A stretch of 64,000 bases of DNA from CAWAND01 sp963783335 (GTDB lineage Bacteria; Chloroflexota; Anaerolineae; Anaerolineales; E44-bin32), in the NCBI GenBank assembly GCA_963783335.1, contig CAWAND010000004.1, positions 558,001 to 622,000 of the forward strand, in the 5' to 3' direction. Both the position numbers and the translations under genes were made by a program. This document shows positions 34,541-42,791 of the stretch, in pieces; position 1 is the stretch's first letter; every line of letters starts with the position of its first letter. Under the pieces are notes generated by a model, which did not search any database, was not told the origin of the DNA, and saw only the letters and a list, made by a program, of their open reading frames with translations.

Positions 34541-35303
34541 TGTGATATTGGCCTCCATGTCTGTTCGCCCCTGGATCGATATGCCCGGCGCGCGCCACAG
34601 TCAAACCGTACACGCGGGTTGCACCCGCTTCGAACAAGCTTGAGGCGCAAGCGCCCAATGTTGCCCCCGTCGTGTAAAGGTCGTCGACAATGATGACCGC
34701 CTTATCCCGCACCGCTGATTGGCGCGCCTCGAATGCTCCGGAGACGTTCTCGCGACGCTCATCAGGGCCGAGCCCGACCAGCGTGCCCGTTTCCCTCCGT
34801 CTCGCCAACGCTTCGTCAAGCATGGGCAGACCCGTCCGCCGGCTTAGAGCGGCACCCAACAAGCTAGCTTGATTGTATCCGCGCTGGCGCCTGCGATTGG
34901 AACTGAGAGGGACAGCAGTGATGAGATCTGCGTTCCAACCGGCAGTTCGGTACACCTCGGCGAGCCAGCCGCCCATCAGATCTGCCAGCCGCCGGTCGGG
35001 GCGGTACTTGAGGTACAGAACCGCCGCGTCCAGCGGCGGACGATACCAGGCGAAGGATCGCGAGATCAAGCGAGGTGGACGCGCGGTGCATGCCCGACAG
35101 GCACGACTGCCTTTCGAAATCGGTCGACCGCACAGTGCGCACATAGGGCGGCTCAGCATCTGCAGCCTTGCATCGCAAGACGGACACCACACCGATCCGG
35201 GTGACGAGCAGCCGACACATTGTGGAGGAAACAGGAGATCGAGCGCAGCCTCAAGCCAATAGCGAGGCTGAAGAATGCGAGGTCGAACCGAAATCTGACC
35301 CAC
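34488..35303 (-). CDS. comF: ComF family phosphoribosyltransferase-like protein
   Basis: 271 residues. The zinc-binding N-terminus has CVGC, CPSC, CALC and CRAC pairs. The PRTase domain has LKYRPDRRLADLMGGWLAEV, VPLSSNRRRQRGYNQASLLGAAL and the PRPP motif VIIVDDLYTTGATL. ComF is needed for DNA uptake in competent bacteria and may link to PriA, though it is also widespread in species not known to be competent. Its last 53-71 bases overlap the start of hpf in another frame, an unusually long overlap. It follows tadC by 65 bases. Confidence 0.9.
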   Translation of the reverse strand: MGQISVRPRILQPRYWLEAALDLLFPPQCVGCSSPGSVWCPSCDARLQMLSRPMCALCGRPISKGSRACRACTARPPRLISRSFAWYRPPLDAAVLYLKYRPDRRLADLMGGWLAEVYRTAGWNADLITAVPLSSNRRRQRGYNQASLLGAALSRRTGLPMLDEALARRRETGTLVGLGPDERRENVSGAFEARQSAVRDKAVIIVDDLYTTGATLGACASSLFEAGATRVYGLTVARAGHIDPGANRHGGQYHNESPDQRPPIRDYGSDA

Positions 35304-35368
35304 CCACGGCCCTCCCCCCCTCCAGGGTCAAGGTGCATTCCATTGTTGAGGCGGCCAAGCGCCTTGGA

Positions 35369-36322
35369 TCAGCCGCCTGCGCCCAGGATTCCGCCCAAAG
35401 GCGAACGAAGCAAGAGCATCGCAGCTGGTCCCAGAAGAATAATCAGCAGCGACGGAAAGATCAGGATGCCGATCGGAAAGATCATCTTGATTGGGGCGCG
35501 GTGAGCTTCCTCTTCAGCCATCTGACGGCGTCGGACCCGCATCTGGTCGGATTGGATACGTAACACCTTTGCCATGCTGACACCAAGCTGCTCAGACTGG
35601 ATGACAGCCGCCACAAAACTGGTCATTTCGGCCACACCCAGTCGCTCGGCCATGTCGCGTAGGGCTTCCCGGCGGAGCTTCCCAAGTCGAATCTCCTGGA
35701 TAACCCGGCCGAACTCTAGCGCGAGGTCGTTTTCCCACTTCTCGTGTACTTTGGACATGGCCGCGTCAAACCCCAAGCCGGCCTCGACGGCGATTGTCAA
35801 CAAATCGAGGGCATCCGGCATGGCGCGGAAGACGCCTTTTTGACGCCCATTGATCTTGCTCCGCAGCCAAAGGTCTGGAAAGAAGAATCCAAGAAGCAGA
35901 AACAGCACCGAAAGCCCCAATCCTTGCAGCCAGTTGCGTCCGGTGAAGAGGAAGACGAGGAAGATCAGCCCACCGAGGACGGCCGCAGCGACAAAGCGCA
36001 TCGCCAGAAAGAAGGCCGGGTCCAACTGCATGGGATTGCCGGCCATTTCAAGGCGCCTTCGCGTGCTTTCCAGGGTCGCCTGGGGCGTGAACCTCTGGGC
36101 AAGCTGGCCGATTTGGTTGAAGAAGGGGAGGACGACGCGCTCGTAGAAGCGCTGGGAGAGTTCAATCTCTTCAAGGCTGATGGGCTCGTCACGAACGCTG
36201 AATTCAGCCAGGCGCTCGGAAATCGGATCCTGAGCCGCGGGTGCTCGGATCCCGGCGATGACCAAGACGACGGCCAGCAGAACGACAATTGCCAGCAGAC
36301 CTGCGATCAGAGGGACGGACAT
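35369..36322 (-). CDS. tadC: Tad pilus assembly membrane protein TadC (T2SF domain)
   Basis: 317 residues. Membrane helices at both ends and in the middle, with a GspF-type cytoplasmic domain between (MPDALDLLTIAVEAGLGFDAAMSKVHEKW, ELGVSMAKVLRIQSDQMRVRRRQMAEEEAHRAPIKMIFPIGILIFPSL). It forms the inner-membrane platform together with TadB. It starts after the palindrome at 36336-36353, with GGGAG before the ATG. Confidence 0.9.
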   Translation of the reverse strand: MSVPLIAGLLAIVVLLAVVLVIAGIRAPAAQDPISERLAEFSVRDEPISLEEIELSQRFYERVVLPFFNQIGQLAQRFTPQATLESTRRRLEMAGNPMQLDPAFFLAMRFVAAAVLGGLIFLVFLFTGRNWLQGLGLSVLFLLLGFFFPDLWLRSKINGRQKGVFRAMPDALDLLTIAVEAGLGFDAAMSKVHEKWENDLALEFGRVIQEIRLGKLRREALRDMAERLGVAEMTSFVAAVIQSEQLGVSMAKVLRIQSDQMRVRRRQMAEEEAHRAPIKMIFPIGILIFPSLLIILLGPAAMLLLRSPLGGILGAGG

Positions 36323-36335
36323 TTGGCGTCTCCCT

Positions 36336-36353
36336 TTGTGAAATTTTTCACTA
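36336..36353. promoter_or_regulatory. Rex-like palindrome, copy 2
   Basis: TTGTGAAATTTTTCACTA, 16 of 18 to the symmetric site. On the minus strand it begins at the tadB stop codon and ends just before the ribosome site of tadC, so it sits in the 28-base gap between two genes. Confidence 0.35.
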
Positions 36354-37331
36354 GATGTCGATGTTCACAATCTTCTGTGTGATCAAGAAACCACTAAGGA
36401 TCATGATCCCCGCCAGGATAAGAAGCGGAATACCGCACATGCGGGTTTCAGGGTTAAAGAACTGCATCAGGTACGGCCGATTGACCAAGAAGAGCAGAGC
36501 CATCAACGTGATCGGCAGGGCGGAGATCACCCAAGCCGTCGCTCGCCCCTGGGCCGTGAGGGCCGAGATCTCTCCGCGAATGCGCACGCGCTCTCGGATA
36601 GTGTGAGTAATCGTGTCGAGAATCTCGGCCAAGTTGCCGCCGACCTCGCGCTGTACGTTGATGGCGGTAATCACCATGTCCAGGTCGTCACTCGTGATTC
36701 GGCGAAGAATGTGGTCCAGGGCCTCTTCCATCGGGATGCCAAGCTGGATTTCCTGAACGACGCGATGGAATTCAACCGAGATCGGCGCCGGGAGTTCTCG
36801 GCTCACGGCTTCCATGGCCTGAAGCGTAGAGAAGCCTGCCCGGAGGCCGTTGACCATCAAATTCAACATGTCACCCAGCTGGTCGTCGAACTTCTTGAGC
36901 CGGCCGGCGATGGCCATCTTGACGTAGATGCCCGGGATGAAAGCGCCACCGATGCCGAGTGGCACAGCGATCAGCAGCGACCTGGTAAGAATGAGGGAAA
37001 CGAGCGCGACGCCAATGGCAGCGATGATCATCACCGCGATGTATTCGGCAGGGCGGAATTTGAGATCGGCCCGGGCGAGATTCTTCGAAATGTTTTCGAA
37101 GACCTCGGTGCCTTCGCCCATGCGGTTGGCAAGCTCGGAGAGAGGACTGGGTCGGTCCCTCTTCTCGGCTGCTTCGTTTGACGTCGTGGTCACCATGCCA
37201 CCGGTCTCGGAGTACCGCCCCAGCCGCTCCTCGACCACCGATTGGCTGCCGAGCAGAGACATCAGGGCTCCCGCAACCAGCATGAGCAAGCCCAATCCGC
37301 CGCCGATGTACAGAAGTAGTGTTGGATCCAT
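36351..37331 (-). CDS. tadB: Tad pilus assembly membrane protein TadB (T2SF domain)
   Basis: About 326 residues. N-terminal helix (LLYIGGGLGLLMLVAGALMSLL), two helices in the middle (IAVMIIAAIGVALVSLILTRS), GspF-type domain with DQLGDMLNLMVNGLRAGFSTLQAMEAVSRELP and REVGGNLAEILDTI, and a C-terminal helix pair. Pairs with TadC as the rotor platform of the Tad machine. ATG at 37337 is two codons earlier and also possible. Confidence 0.9.
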   Translation of the reverse strand: MDPTLLLYIGGGLGLLMLVAGALMSLLGSQSVVEERLGRYSETGGMVTTTSNEAAEKRDRPSPLSELANRMGEGTEVFENISKNLARADLKFRPAEYIAVMIIAAIGVALVSLILTRSLLIAVPLGIGGAFIPGIYVKMAIAGRLKKFDDQLGDMLNLMVNGLRAGFSTLQAMEAVSRELPAPISVEFHRVVQEIQLGIPMEEALDHILRRITSDDLDMVITAINVQREVGGNLAEILDTITHTIRERVRIRGEISALTAQGRATAWVISALPITLMALLFLVNRPYLMQFFNPETRMCGIPLLILAGIMILSGFLITQKIVNIDI

Positions 37332-37348
37332 AACCATATCCCCCGAAT

Positions 37349-38758
37349 CTAGTACCTGCGCTCGCCGACGCCGAAGATGGATGGGGGCAGGTGAATGCCG
37401 GACGCCTCAATCTGATCCATAAATTTGGGCCGAAGACCAGTTGGCCGCAGCCGTCCGATGACACGACCATCCTCGATGGCCGTTTGCTCGAACACAAACA
37501 GGTCCATCATGGTGATGACATCGCCTTCCATCCCCTGGACTTCGGAGATGTGGGTCACTTTACGGGCACCATCACGCATTCGCTCAAGGTGCACCACCAA
37601 CTGAATGGCGGAAGAGATTTGCTCGCGGATGGCCCGCTGGGGCAGATCCATACCGGCCATCAATGTCATGGTTTCGATACGGGAAAGTGTATCCCGAGGG
37701 CTGTTGGAATGGGCCGTGGTCATAGAACCATCATGGCCCGTATTCATCGCCTGAAGCATATCGAGCGCCGCAGCATCTCGAATTTCCCCGACGATAATCC
37801 GGTCGGGACGCATTCGCAATGAGTTGACCACCAGGTTTTGAATGGTGACCTCGCCGCGGCCCTCAATGTTCGGAGGGCGCTTCTCAAGCGATACCACATG
37901 CTCCTGACGCAGCTGAAGCTCAGCCGCGTCTTCGATGGTGACAATGCGCTCGTCCGAAGGGATGAACTGAGATATGACGTTTAGGAAAGTGGTCTTACCC
38001 GAGCCCGTGCCGCCGGAGATGATCAGGTTGACCCGGGCGACGACGGCCGCTTTCAGGAATTCGACCGCCTCGGCCGTGATTGTTCCGTACTCAATGAGCT
38101 GCTCGATCGTAATCGGGATCTTGGAGAACTTTCGGATCGTGAGCACCGGGCCGACAAGCGAGATGGGCGGGATGACAGCGTTTACACGTGAACCATCCGG
38201 AAGGCGAGCGTCCACGTATGGACTGGACTCGTCGATGCGCCTGCCGAGGGGAGCCACGATACGGTCAATAATCCGCATCAGGTGATCATCACTCTCGAAG
38301 GATGCAGGCTCGCGATTGAGCTTGCCAGCGCGCTCGATATAGATGTTCTTGGACCCATTCACCATCACTTCCGTGATCGACTCATCCGCAAGCAAAGGCT
38401 CCAACGGTCCCAGCCCCAAGATTTCTGCCACGATCTGTTCGAAAAGGCGTCGCCGCTCTGGCCGCGAAAGGACGATCTTCTCTTCGGCGAGAATGTTTTC
38501 GAAAAGCTCTTCAATCGTGCGCCGGACCTCAGCCGTCTGGCTGACGTCCATGGTTGGATCCAGTTCGGACAGAAGCTTGTTCTGCACGCGCGTTTTGAGG
38601 TCGTGATAGGTGTCTCGCTGGGCCGTGCCTGGAGGTGAGCTCCGTCTGGCGCTGATTCCGCTCAGGCGACCCGTGCCATCCCTACGGGATGGCACGCTCG
38701 GGCCGGCGCCACCGTCTTCAGGTGCCTGACCCTGTTCAATTCGTTTGAGTAGAGACAA
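37349..38758 (-). CDS. cpaF: Tad secretion ATPase CpaF/TadA
   Basis: 469 residues of the VirB11/GspE type. An N-terminal segment (LSELDPTMDVSQTAEVRRTIEELFENILAEE) precedes the ATPase: Walker A SGGTGSGKTTFLNVI, the Asp box (IVTIEDAAELQL), Walker B (RIIVGEIRDAAALDMLQAMNTGH) and the His box (MTTAHSNSPRDTLSRIETM). It drives pilin assembly. Lies 11 bases before tadB and 40 bases after cpaE. Confidence 0.94.
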   Translation of the reverse strand: MSLLKRIEQGQAPEDGGAGPSVPSRRDGTGRLSGISARRSSPPGTAQRDTYHDLKTRVQNKLLSELDPTMDVSQTAEVRRTIEELFENILAEEKIVLSRPERRRLFEQIVAEILGLGPLEPLLADESITEVMVNGSKNIYIERAGKLNREPASFESDDHLMRIIDRIVAPLGRRIDESSPYVDARLPDGSRVNAVIPPISLVGPVLTIRKFSKIPITIEQLIEYGTITAEAVEFLKAAVVARVNLIISGGTGSGKTTFLNVISQFIPSDERIVTIEDAAELQLRQEHVVSLEKRPPNIEGRGEVTIQNLVVNSLRMRPDRIIVGEIRDAAALDMLQAMNTGHDGSMTTAHSNSPRDTLSRIETMTLMAGMDLPQRAIREQISSAIQLVVHLERMRDGARKVTHISEVQGMEGDVITMMDLFVFEQTAIEDGRVIGRLRPTGLRPKFMDQIEASGIHLPPSIFGVGERRY

Positions 38759-38798
38759 CGTGTACCTCCCAGCGCCCTAGCACGGGCCGTGTCCCCAA

Positions 38799-40061
38799 CT
38801 ATCGGCTGAAGAGCCTGGGACGCTCGGCTTCCTTCTCAGACTCTTCCTCCCCGGTGCCTTCAACCAATCTTTGCCTGATTGTACCAAGAAGGTCCATGAT
38901 GTTCTTTGCAGGTACCTTACCCTTTTCACCTAACAATAATGGGATTCCCCGGTTGATGGAAGCTGTGACCACCTGTTCCTCAGCCGGAATCTCGGCGTCA
39001 ACAGGCCGCTTCAGGTTCTCGGCGACGGCATCGGCACTGATCCCCGTCTTTCGATCGGTCTTGTTCAAAACGAAGAACACTTGTTCGCGAGGATACTCGA
39101 GCACGCTCAACAGATCAAACAACAACCGCACATCCTTGATGGCGGGGATGTCCGGAGTGGCAACGGCCACCAACATGTCGGCTGCGTCCAGAATTGCCAG
39201 GGTCACATCATCCATGACTGAGCTCGTGTCAACCACAATGTACGCAAAATGGGCCTTCATATACTCCAAGACCTTGCGAACTTGGTCAGCACGAACCTCG
39301 TCTGCCATCTCAGGACGCGGCGGGGCTGCGAGCACTTTCAAGCCGCATTCATGGGTCATGAGCACGTCGCCGACGTAGTCCGAATCCAGCTCATCGGCCC
39401 GCGAAGCCAAATCAACAATGCTGTTCTTGACCTGCATGTTCATGAACACCGATACGTCGCCGAATTGCAGGTTGCCATCCACCAACACCGTCGGTGTCTC
39501 CTCCGTGTTCAGCCCTATGGCCAGGTTGGTTGCCAGCGTGGTGCAGCCCACCCCACCCTTGGCGCTGTAGACGGCCAACAGCTTGCTGTCCCTGGCTACC
39601 CCTTGCCCCGAACCCGGGGCGCCCTGAACAGGCACCACTTGAACAGGCTTGGCCAGCTTGCGTCGCTGCTCCTTGGCCCGTTCTGAGACCAGGCGGATGG
39701 TCTTGATTAACTCGTCGCCGGAAGGAGGTTTGGCGATGAAATCCCGCGCCCCGGCCAGCATGGCGCGCCGCATGTAGTCGGCCTCACTCTGCACCGACAG
39801 CATGACAACCTGAGCGAAGGGGACATCCTTGAGCAGGGCTTCAGTGACGGCGATGCCGTCCATATCCGGCATGTTGATGTCCATCAGCACGACGTCCGGC
39901 TGAGTGTCGGACGCCAACTGAAGGGCTTCTTCGCCGGATCTGGCCGCGCCGACGACATCAATGTCGGATTCGAACTGGAGCAGCTTGCGAATGTTTTCGC
40001 GTGTCTCTGCGATGTCGTCGACAATCAGTACCCGGACATTCTCTTCCGGGCTTTCGGACAT
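38799..40061 (-). CDS. cpaE: Tad pilus localisation protein CpaE/TadZ (receiver plus ParA-like ATPase)
   Basis: 420 residues. An N-terminal receiver domain with the Asp in VVLMDINMPDMDG and Lys in AKPPSG, then a MinD/ParA domain with AVYSAKGGVGCTTLATNLAIG. Here the signature Lys of KGG is kept while the second Lys is Cys, the usual state in CpaE/TadZ. Later DYIVVDTS (here AYIVVDTSS) and TPDIPAIKDVRLLFD follow. It places the Tad machine at a site in the cell. Its relative at 1517 has lost also the first Lys. Confidence 0.92.
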   Translation of the reverse strand: MSESPEENVRVLIVDDIAETRENIRKLLQFESDIDVVGAARSGEEALQLASDTQPDVVLMDINMPDMDGIAVTEALLKDVPFAQVVMLSVQSEADYMRRAMLAGARDFIAKPPSGDELIKTIRLVSERAKEQRRKLAKPVQVVPVQGAPGSGQGVARDSKLLAVYSAKGGVGCTTLATNLAIGLNTEETPTVLVDGNLQFGDVSVFMNMQVKNSIVDLASRADELDSDYVGDVLMTHECGLKVLAAPPRPEMADEVRADQVRKVLEYMKAHFAYIVVDTSSVMDDVTLAILDAADMLVAVATPDIPAIKDVRLLFDLLSVLEYPREQVFFVLNKTDRKTGISADAVAENLKRPVDAEIPAEEQVVTASINRGIPLLLGEKGKVPAKNIMDLLGTIRQRLVEGTGEEESEKEAERPRLFSR

Positions 40062-40102
40062 TGATGCCTCCGTCTACCTAAACCAATCTCTACCCAAGCA
40101 AG

Positions 40103-41233
40103 TTACGGCGAAGGTGTTGCGACAGCCTTACCCGGCATCGTCGAATCGAAATTCCGGGAAGGAGCTTGGAGCACCGGTTCCAAGCCGTATGGGAGCTTGG
40201 ACGGGACGGCAATATCATAGTTATCGATCAGGAACTGGAGGGTCACGCTCGATGTTGTGTCGTCGGTCGTATCCCCCGGACCACGCAAGGTTAGGGTCAT
40301 GTTCGCCCCGGCGTTCAGCGCCCATTCCATGGACAACGCATCCTGCGGAGTGACGATCAGCGAGATCAAGCTAGGTGGTGCAACAACGGTAGCCACAGCC
40401 TGCTGTTGTGCCGGTGCGCCAGCGCCTTGGTCCGGCACCGGAGTCGGCTGTGCTGCCTGCGACTTGAACTCGCCCACATGAAGCACGCGTGCGTTGGAGA
40501 TCAATCGCTGAGAGACCAGTCGGGGGCGCTGAACTTGATCGTTGCTCGGTACGACATAGAGCGGAATACCAGAAGATTCCTCCGTGTCCAATCGGCCATA
40601 TGGCAACGGTTTCTCACTCGTACATAAATTGTTTTCAGCAAGCGTGTCGCATGCGACACCGCTCGCGGGGACACCGCCTTGATCAAGCAGGATTTCCGTT
40701 TGATTGGGCAAATTGGTCTGGAAATCGGGGTCGATGTCCACCATCAGCATGTTGACGATCACATCGACGCTGTCGCCATCCGCCAAGGCATAGCCCACGC
40801 TCGAAAAGCGATCAAGAGGTATGGTGATGGCGGTGTACCCCGGTGGGATCGCCAGCGACGCATCCGATCCTGTCCCGAGCAAGTCCCCACTTTGCTCGGT
40901 GACCATGTTCTGCGTGACGGGCACGCCGCGTGCGATATCCATCCTTGCCCGATGGCCGACGACCTGGTTCAAGTCGGTGATCATCGTCTCGACGACGAAG
41001 TCAGCCGGGAATGGGGAAAGAATGACGCCGTCCTGGGGGATGACTGCCCCGCGGGAGATATCCTGCGCCGCGATGACGATCTGGGCTTCCCCGCCAAAGG
41101 CGGGCCCCTGCGTCGATTCGGGTGAGGGTGACGTACCGCCCCCACTCCCCAGCCGGCTCAGGACCAGGAAACCGGCCACTGCGCCGAAGAGAAGGATCAG
41201 GGCGAAGAGGATGAGAATGCGTCCGCGGCGCAT
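40103..41233 (-). CDS. cpaB: Flp pilus assembly protein CpaB/RcpC
   Basis: 376 residues. One N-terminal membrane helix (ILILFALILLFGAVAGFLVL), a Ser/Pro-rich linker, then a SAF domain (QIVIAAQDISRGAVIPQDGVILSPFP) and the CpaB domain (AITIPLDRFSSVGYALADGDSVDVIVNM). It includes three cysteines in the inserted part (CDTLAENNLCTSE). In bacteria with an outer membrane CpaB works with the secretin; here no secretin gene is in the locus. Confidence 0.9.
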   Translation of the reverse strand: MRRGRILILFALILLFGAVAGFLVLSRLGSGGGTSPSPESTQGPAFGGEAQIVIAAQDISRGAVIPQDGVILSPFPADFVVETMITDLNQVVGHRARMDIARGVPVTQNMVTEQSGDLLGTGSDASLAIPPGYTAITIPLDRFSSVGYALADGDSVDVIVNMLMVDIDPDFQTNLPNQTEILLDQGGVPASGVACDTLAENNLCTSEKPLPYGRLDTEESSGIPLYVVPSNDQVQRPRLVSQRLISNARVLHVGEFKSQAAQPTPVPDQGAGAPAQQQAVATVVAPPSLISLIVTPQDALSMEWALNAGANMTLTLRGPGDTTDDTTSSVTLQFLIDNYDIAVPSKLPYGLEPVLQAPSRNFDSTMPGKAVATPSP

Positions 41234-41360
41234 AGTGCCTCCTTAAGAGTGGATCTCGCTATGGCCTTATCTACCACATGGCCGGTTATGATACTGGTTC
41301 CCGGGGCAAAGTCAAGCCGAGCACGGCAGGCCGCACCCGGGAGCTCCCCACCCGATGCAA

Positions 41361-41385
41361 GGAGCCCTATCGCTGATAGGGCTCC
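41361..41385 (-). terminator. Hairpin between flp and cpaB
   Basis: GGAGCCCTATC and GATAGGGCTCC pair as an 11-base stem with a three-base loop, 55 bases after the flp stop. There is no T run, so it may be a partial terminator or a barrier to RNA decay, which would keep the pilin message more abundant than that of the machine. The rest of the 206-base gap (41234-41439) shows no gene. Confidence 0.6.
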
Positions 41386-41439
41386 GCTGCGATCGGCTTG
41401 GATCACTGGCGTTGCTGAAGCAAGCCATGTGGTGCTGAC

Positions 41440-41586
41440 TTAGATATTGTTGACGATGTTGCTGAACACATTTCCGATAGCGGGACCAAGCAGGGCCAAA
41501 ATAACAATGACGACAACAGCCACCAAAACAAGAATCAGGGCGTATTCGACCAGGCCTTGTCCCTTCTCTTTCGGCATATACAGCAT
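41440..41586 (-). CDS. flp: Flp-type (class IVb) pilin
   Basis: 48 residues. A short charged leader (MLYMPKEKG) ends in Gly before QGLVEYALILVLVAVVVIVILALLGPAI, with the Glu at position 5 of the mature pilin and the EY pair typical of Flp pilins. It is the subunit of the Tad pilus, cut after Gly by a prepilin peptidase that is not in this window. The ATG at 41586 follows AAAGGAGGTG. Own promoter at 41623-41652. Confidence 0.93.
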   Translation of the reverse strand: MLYMPKEKGQGLVEYALILVLVAVVVIVILALLGPAIGNVFSNIVNNI

Positions 41587-41622
41587 CACGTCCACCTCCT
41601 TTCCTCGGTATTTGACAGCCCC

Positions 41623-41652
41623 ATTATAGTGATCTGAACCCCCATGGGACAA
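41623..41652 (-). promoter_or_regulatory. Promoter of flp and the tad operon
   Basis: On the minus strand TATAAT lies at 41628-41623 and TTGTCC at 41652-41647, 18 bases apart. It stands between the broken kinase gene and flp. Confidence 0.55.
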
Positions 41653-41695
41653 TAGGACCTATTTCCGATACCAAGAAATGCGTCAAAAGGCGCTC

Positions 41696-42277
41696 TTAGT
41701 CCCCGGTCGGAAGCACCAGGATCGTACGGGTGCCACTCTCGCTGCCGTCAGTATCCAGGGTGCCACCCAGCTGCTCCACGCGGTCTCGTAGGCGCTTGAG
41801 TCCGCCAGGACGAAGATCGTCGTCGCGATTGAGATTGGCCTTGTCCAAACCTTTCCCATTGTCTTCGACGACTGCCCGTACCTGATGATCATCCATGTCA
41901 AGCATAATCTTCACCTGGGTCGCCTGAGCATGCTCGCGAACATTGGCCAGGAACTCCTGAACTGCGCGGAAGACCATCACCTCGCGCGTGGAGGCAATCC
42001 GGCGCTCGGTCCCGGTAATCACACAATTGATGTCCAGGCCGGATTTCTCTTCGAACGCTTCTGAGTAGCGACGTACGGTTGGCGCCAATCCAAGGTCGTC
42101 CAGCATCATCGGCCGCAGGTCAAAGATGAAATCTCGGACCTTCCCGAAGGTGGAAGAAGCAGAATCTTTCAAACTCGCCAGCTCTTCCCTCGCCTTGTCG
42201 GGGTCAGAACTCGAACAGGCGCATGGCGATTTCGGTTTGTAGTATGAAGTTGGAAAGGGCTTGCGCCGGGCCATCAT
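41696..42277 (-). CDS. DegS-type histidine kinase, C-terminal fragment (catalytic domain)
   Basis: This frame carries the second part of a kinase of the NarX/DegS group: DPDKAREELASLKDSASSTFGKVRDFIFDLRPMMLDDLGLAPTVRRY, then the HATPase with VFRAVQEFLANVREHAQATQV, VEDNGKGLD and GGLKRLRDRVEQLGG. The ATG at 42277 is not a natural start: residues before about position 25 are the shadow of the other fragment. True continuity begins at 42206, where the upstream frame stops. Joined by a +1 shift, the two give a 360-residue kinase. Confidence 0.75.
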   Translation of the reverse strand: MMARRKPFPTSYYKPKSPCACSSSDPDKAREELASLKDSASSTFGKVRDFIFDLRPMMLDDLGLAPTVRRYSEAFEEKSGLDINCVITGTERRIASTREVMVFRAVQEFLANVREHAQATQVKIMLDMDDHQVRAVVEDNGKGLDKANLNRDDDLRPGGLKRLRDRVEQLGGTLDTDGSESGTRTILVLPTGD

Positions 42278-42779
42278 GGATCTGGCGTGACAACCGTCGA
42301 CGTTCCTCTTCCTGGGCGTCGATAATCTCCTCGATCACGCTCCCAGCGTTGTTGGCCTTCTCCTCCAAGTCCACGGTTTCAATCTCTGGGTTGCCTTCCA
42401 GGAGCGTAAGACCATCCGTCAGAAGGTCGGATTGACGTTCGAGATGTATCTTGTCGCTTTCAAGTTTTTCCAGCTGCCCACGCATGGTGAAGAGCCGCTG
42501 TTGAGCGTCTTGAGCAGCTTCATATGCGCTTAGGATGTCTTCACGGGGTACGGTTTCGAAGGTGGATTGTATCTGATGAAGCCGATTGGTGATATCGGCA
42601 TTGCGCTGCGCCAGTTTGTCAACCTCGCCCTGGCTCTGTTCAATGAGCATGTTGATTTCGGAGAGCTTCGTGCGCACCTGCTCGAGCTGCGTGTGGCTCG
42701 CGTTGAGGAAGGCGTCGAGAGGGCTTAGTTCCTGTTCCTGGGCTTTTGCTTGGTCTGCCTGTTCAGCTTGATCCACCAT
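42204..42779 (-). CDS. DegS-type histidine kinase, N-terminal fragment (sensor and phosphoacceptor)
   Basis: 191 residues, cytoplasmic and mainly helical. A long coiled-coil sensor (QLEQVRTKLSEINMLIEQSQGEVDKLAQRN and later QRLFTMRGQLEKLESDKIHLERQ) leads to the HisKA_3 motif EEERRRLSRQIHDGPAQALSNFILQTEIA with the phosphoacceptor His. It ends in MRLFEF and a TGA. The next base frame continues as DPDKAREEL, so the gene is interrupted by one extra base at TTC-TGA-C. The total span 41696-42779 is 3n+1 bases. It follows its regulator gene by 12 bases. Confidence 0.75.
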   Translation of the reverse strand: MVDQAEQADQAKAQEQELSPLDAFLNASHTQLEQVRTKLSEINMLIEQSQGEVDKLAQRNADITNRLHQIQSTFETVPREDILSAYEAAQDAQQRLFTMRGQLEKLESDKIHLERQSDLLTDGLTLLEGNPEIETVDLEEKANNAGSVIEEIIDAQEEERRRLSRQIHDGPAQALSNFILQTEIAMRLFEF

Positions 42780-42791
42780 GCGTCTACCGCC

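Noticed and set aside
42195..42215. A certain programmed frameshift in the kinase gene
   Set aside because: Only the TGA-C form is shared with prfB; the slip codon UUC re-pairs badly and no spaced upstream ribosome site is seen. It is listed as a finding to check, not as a feature.
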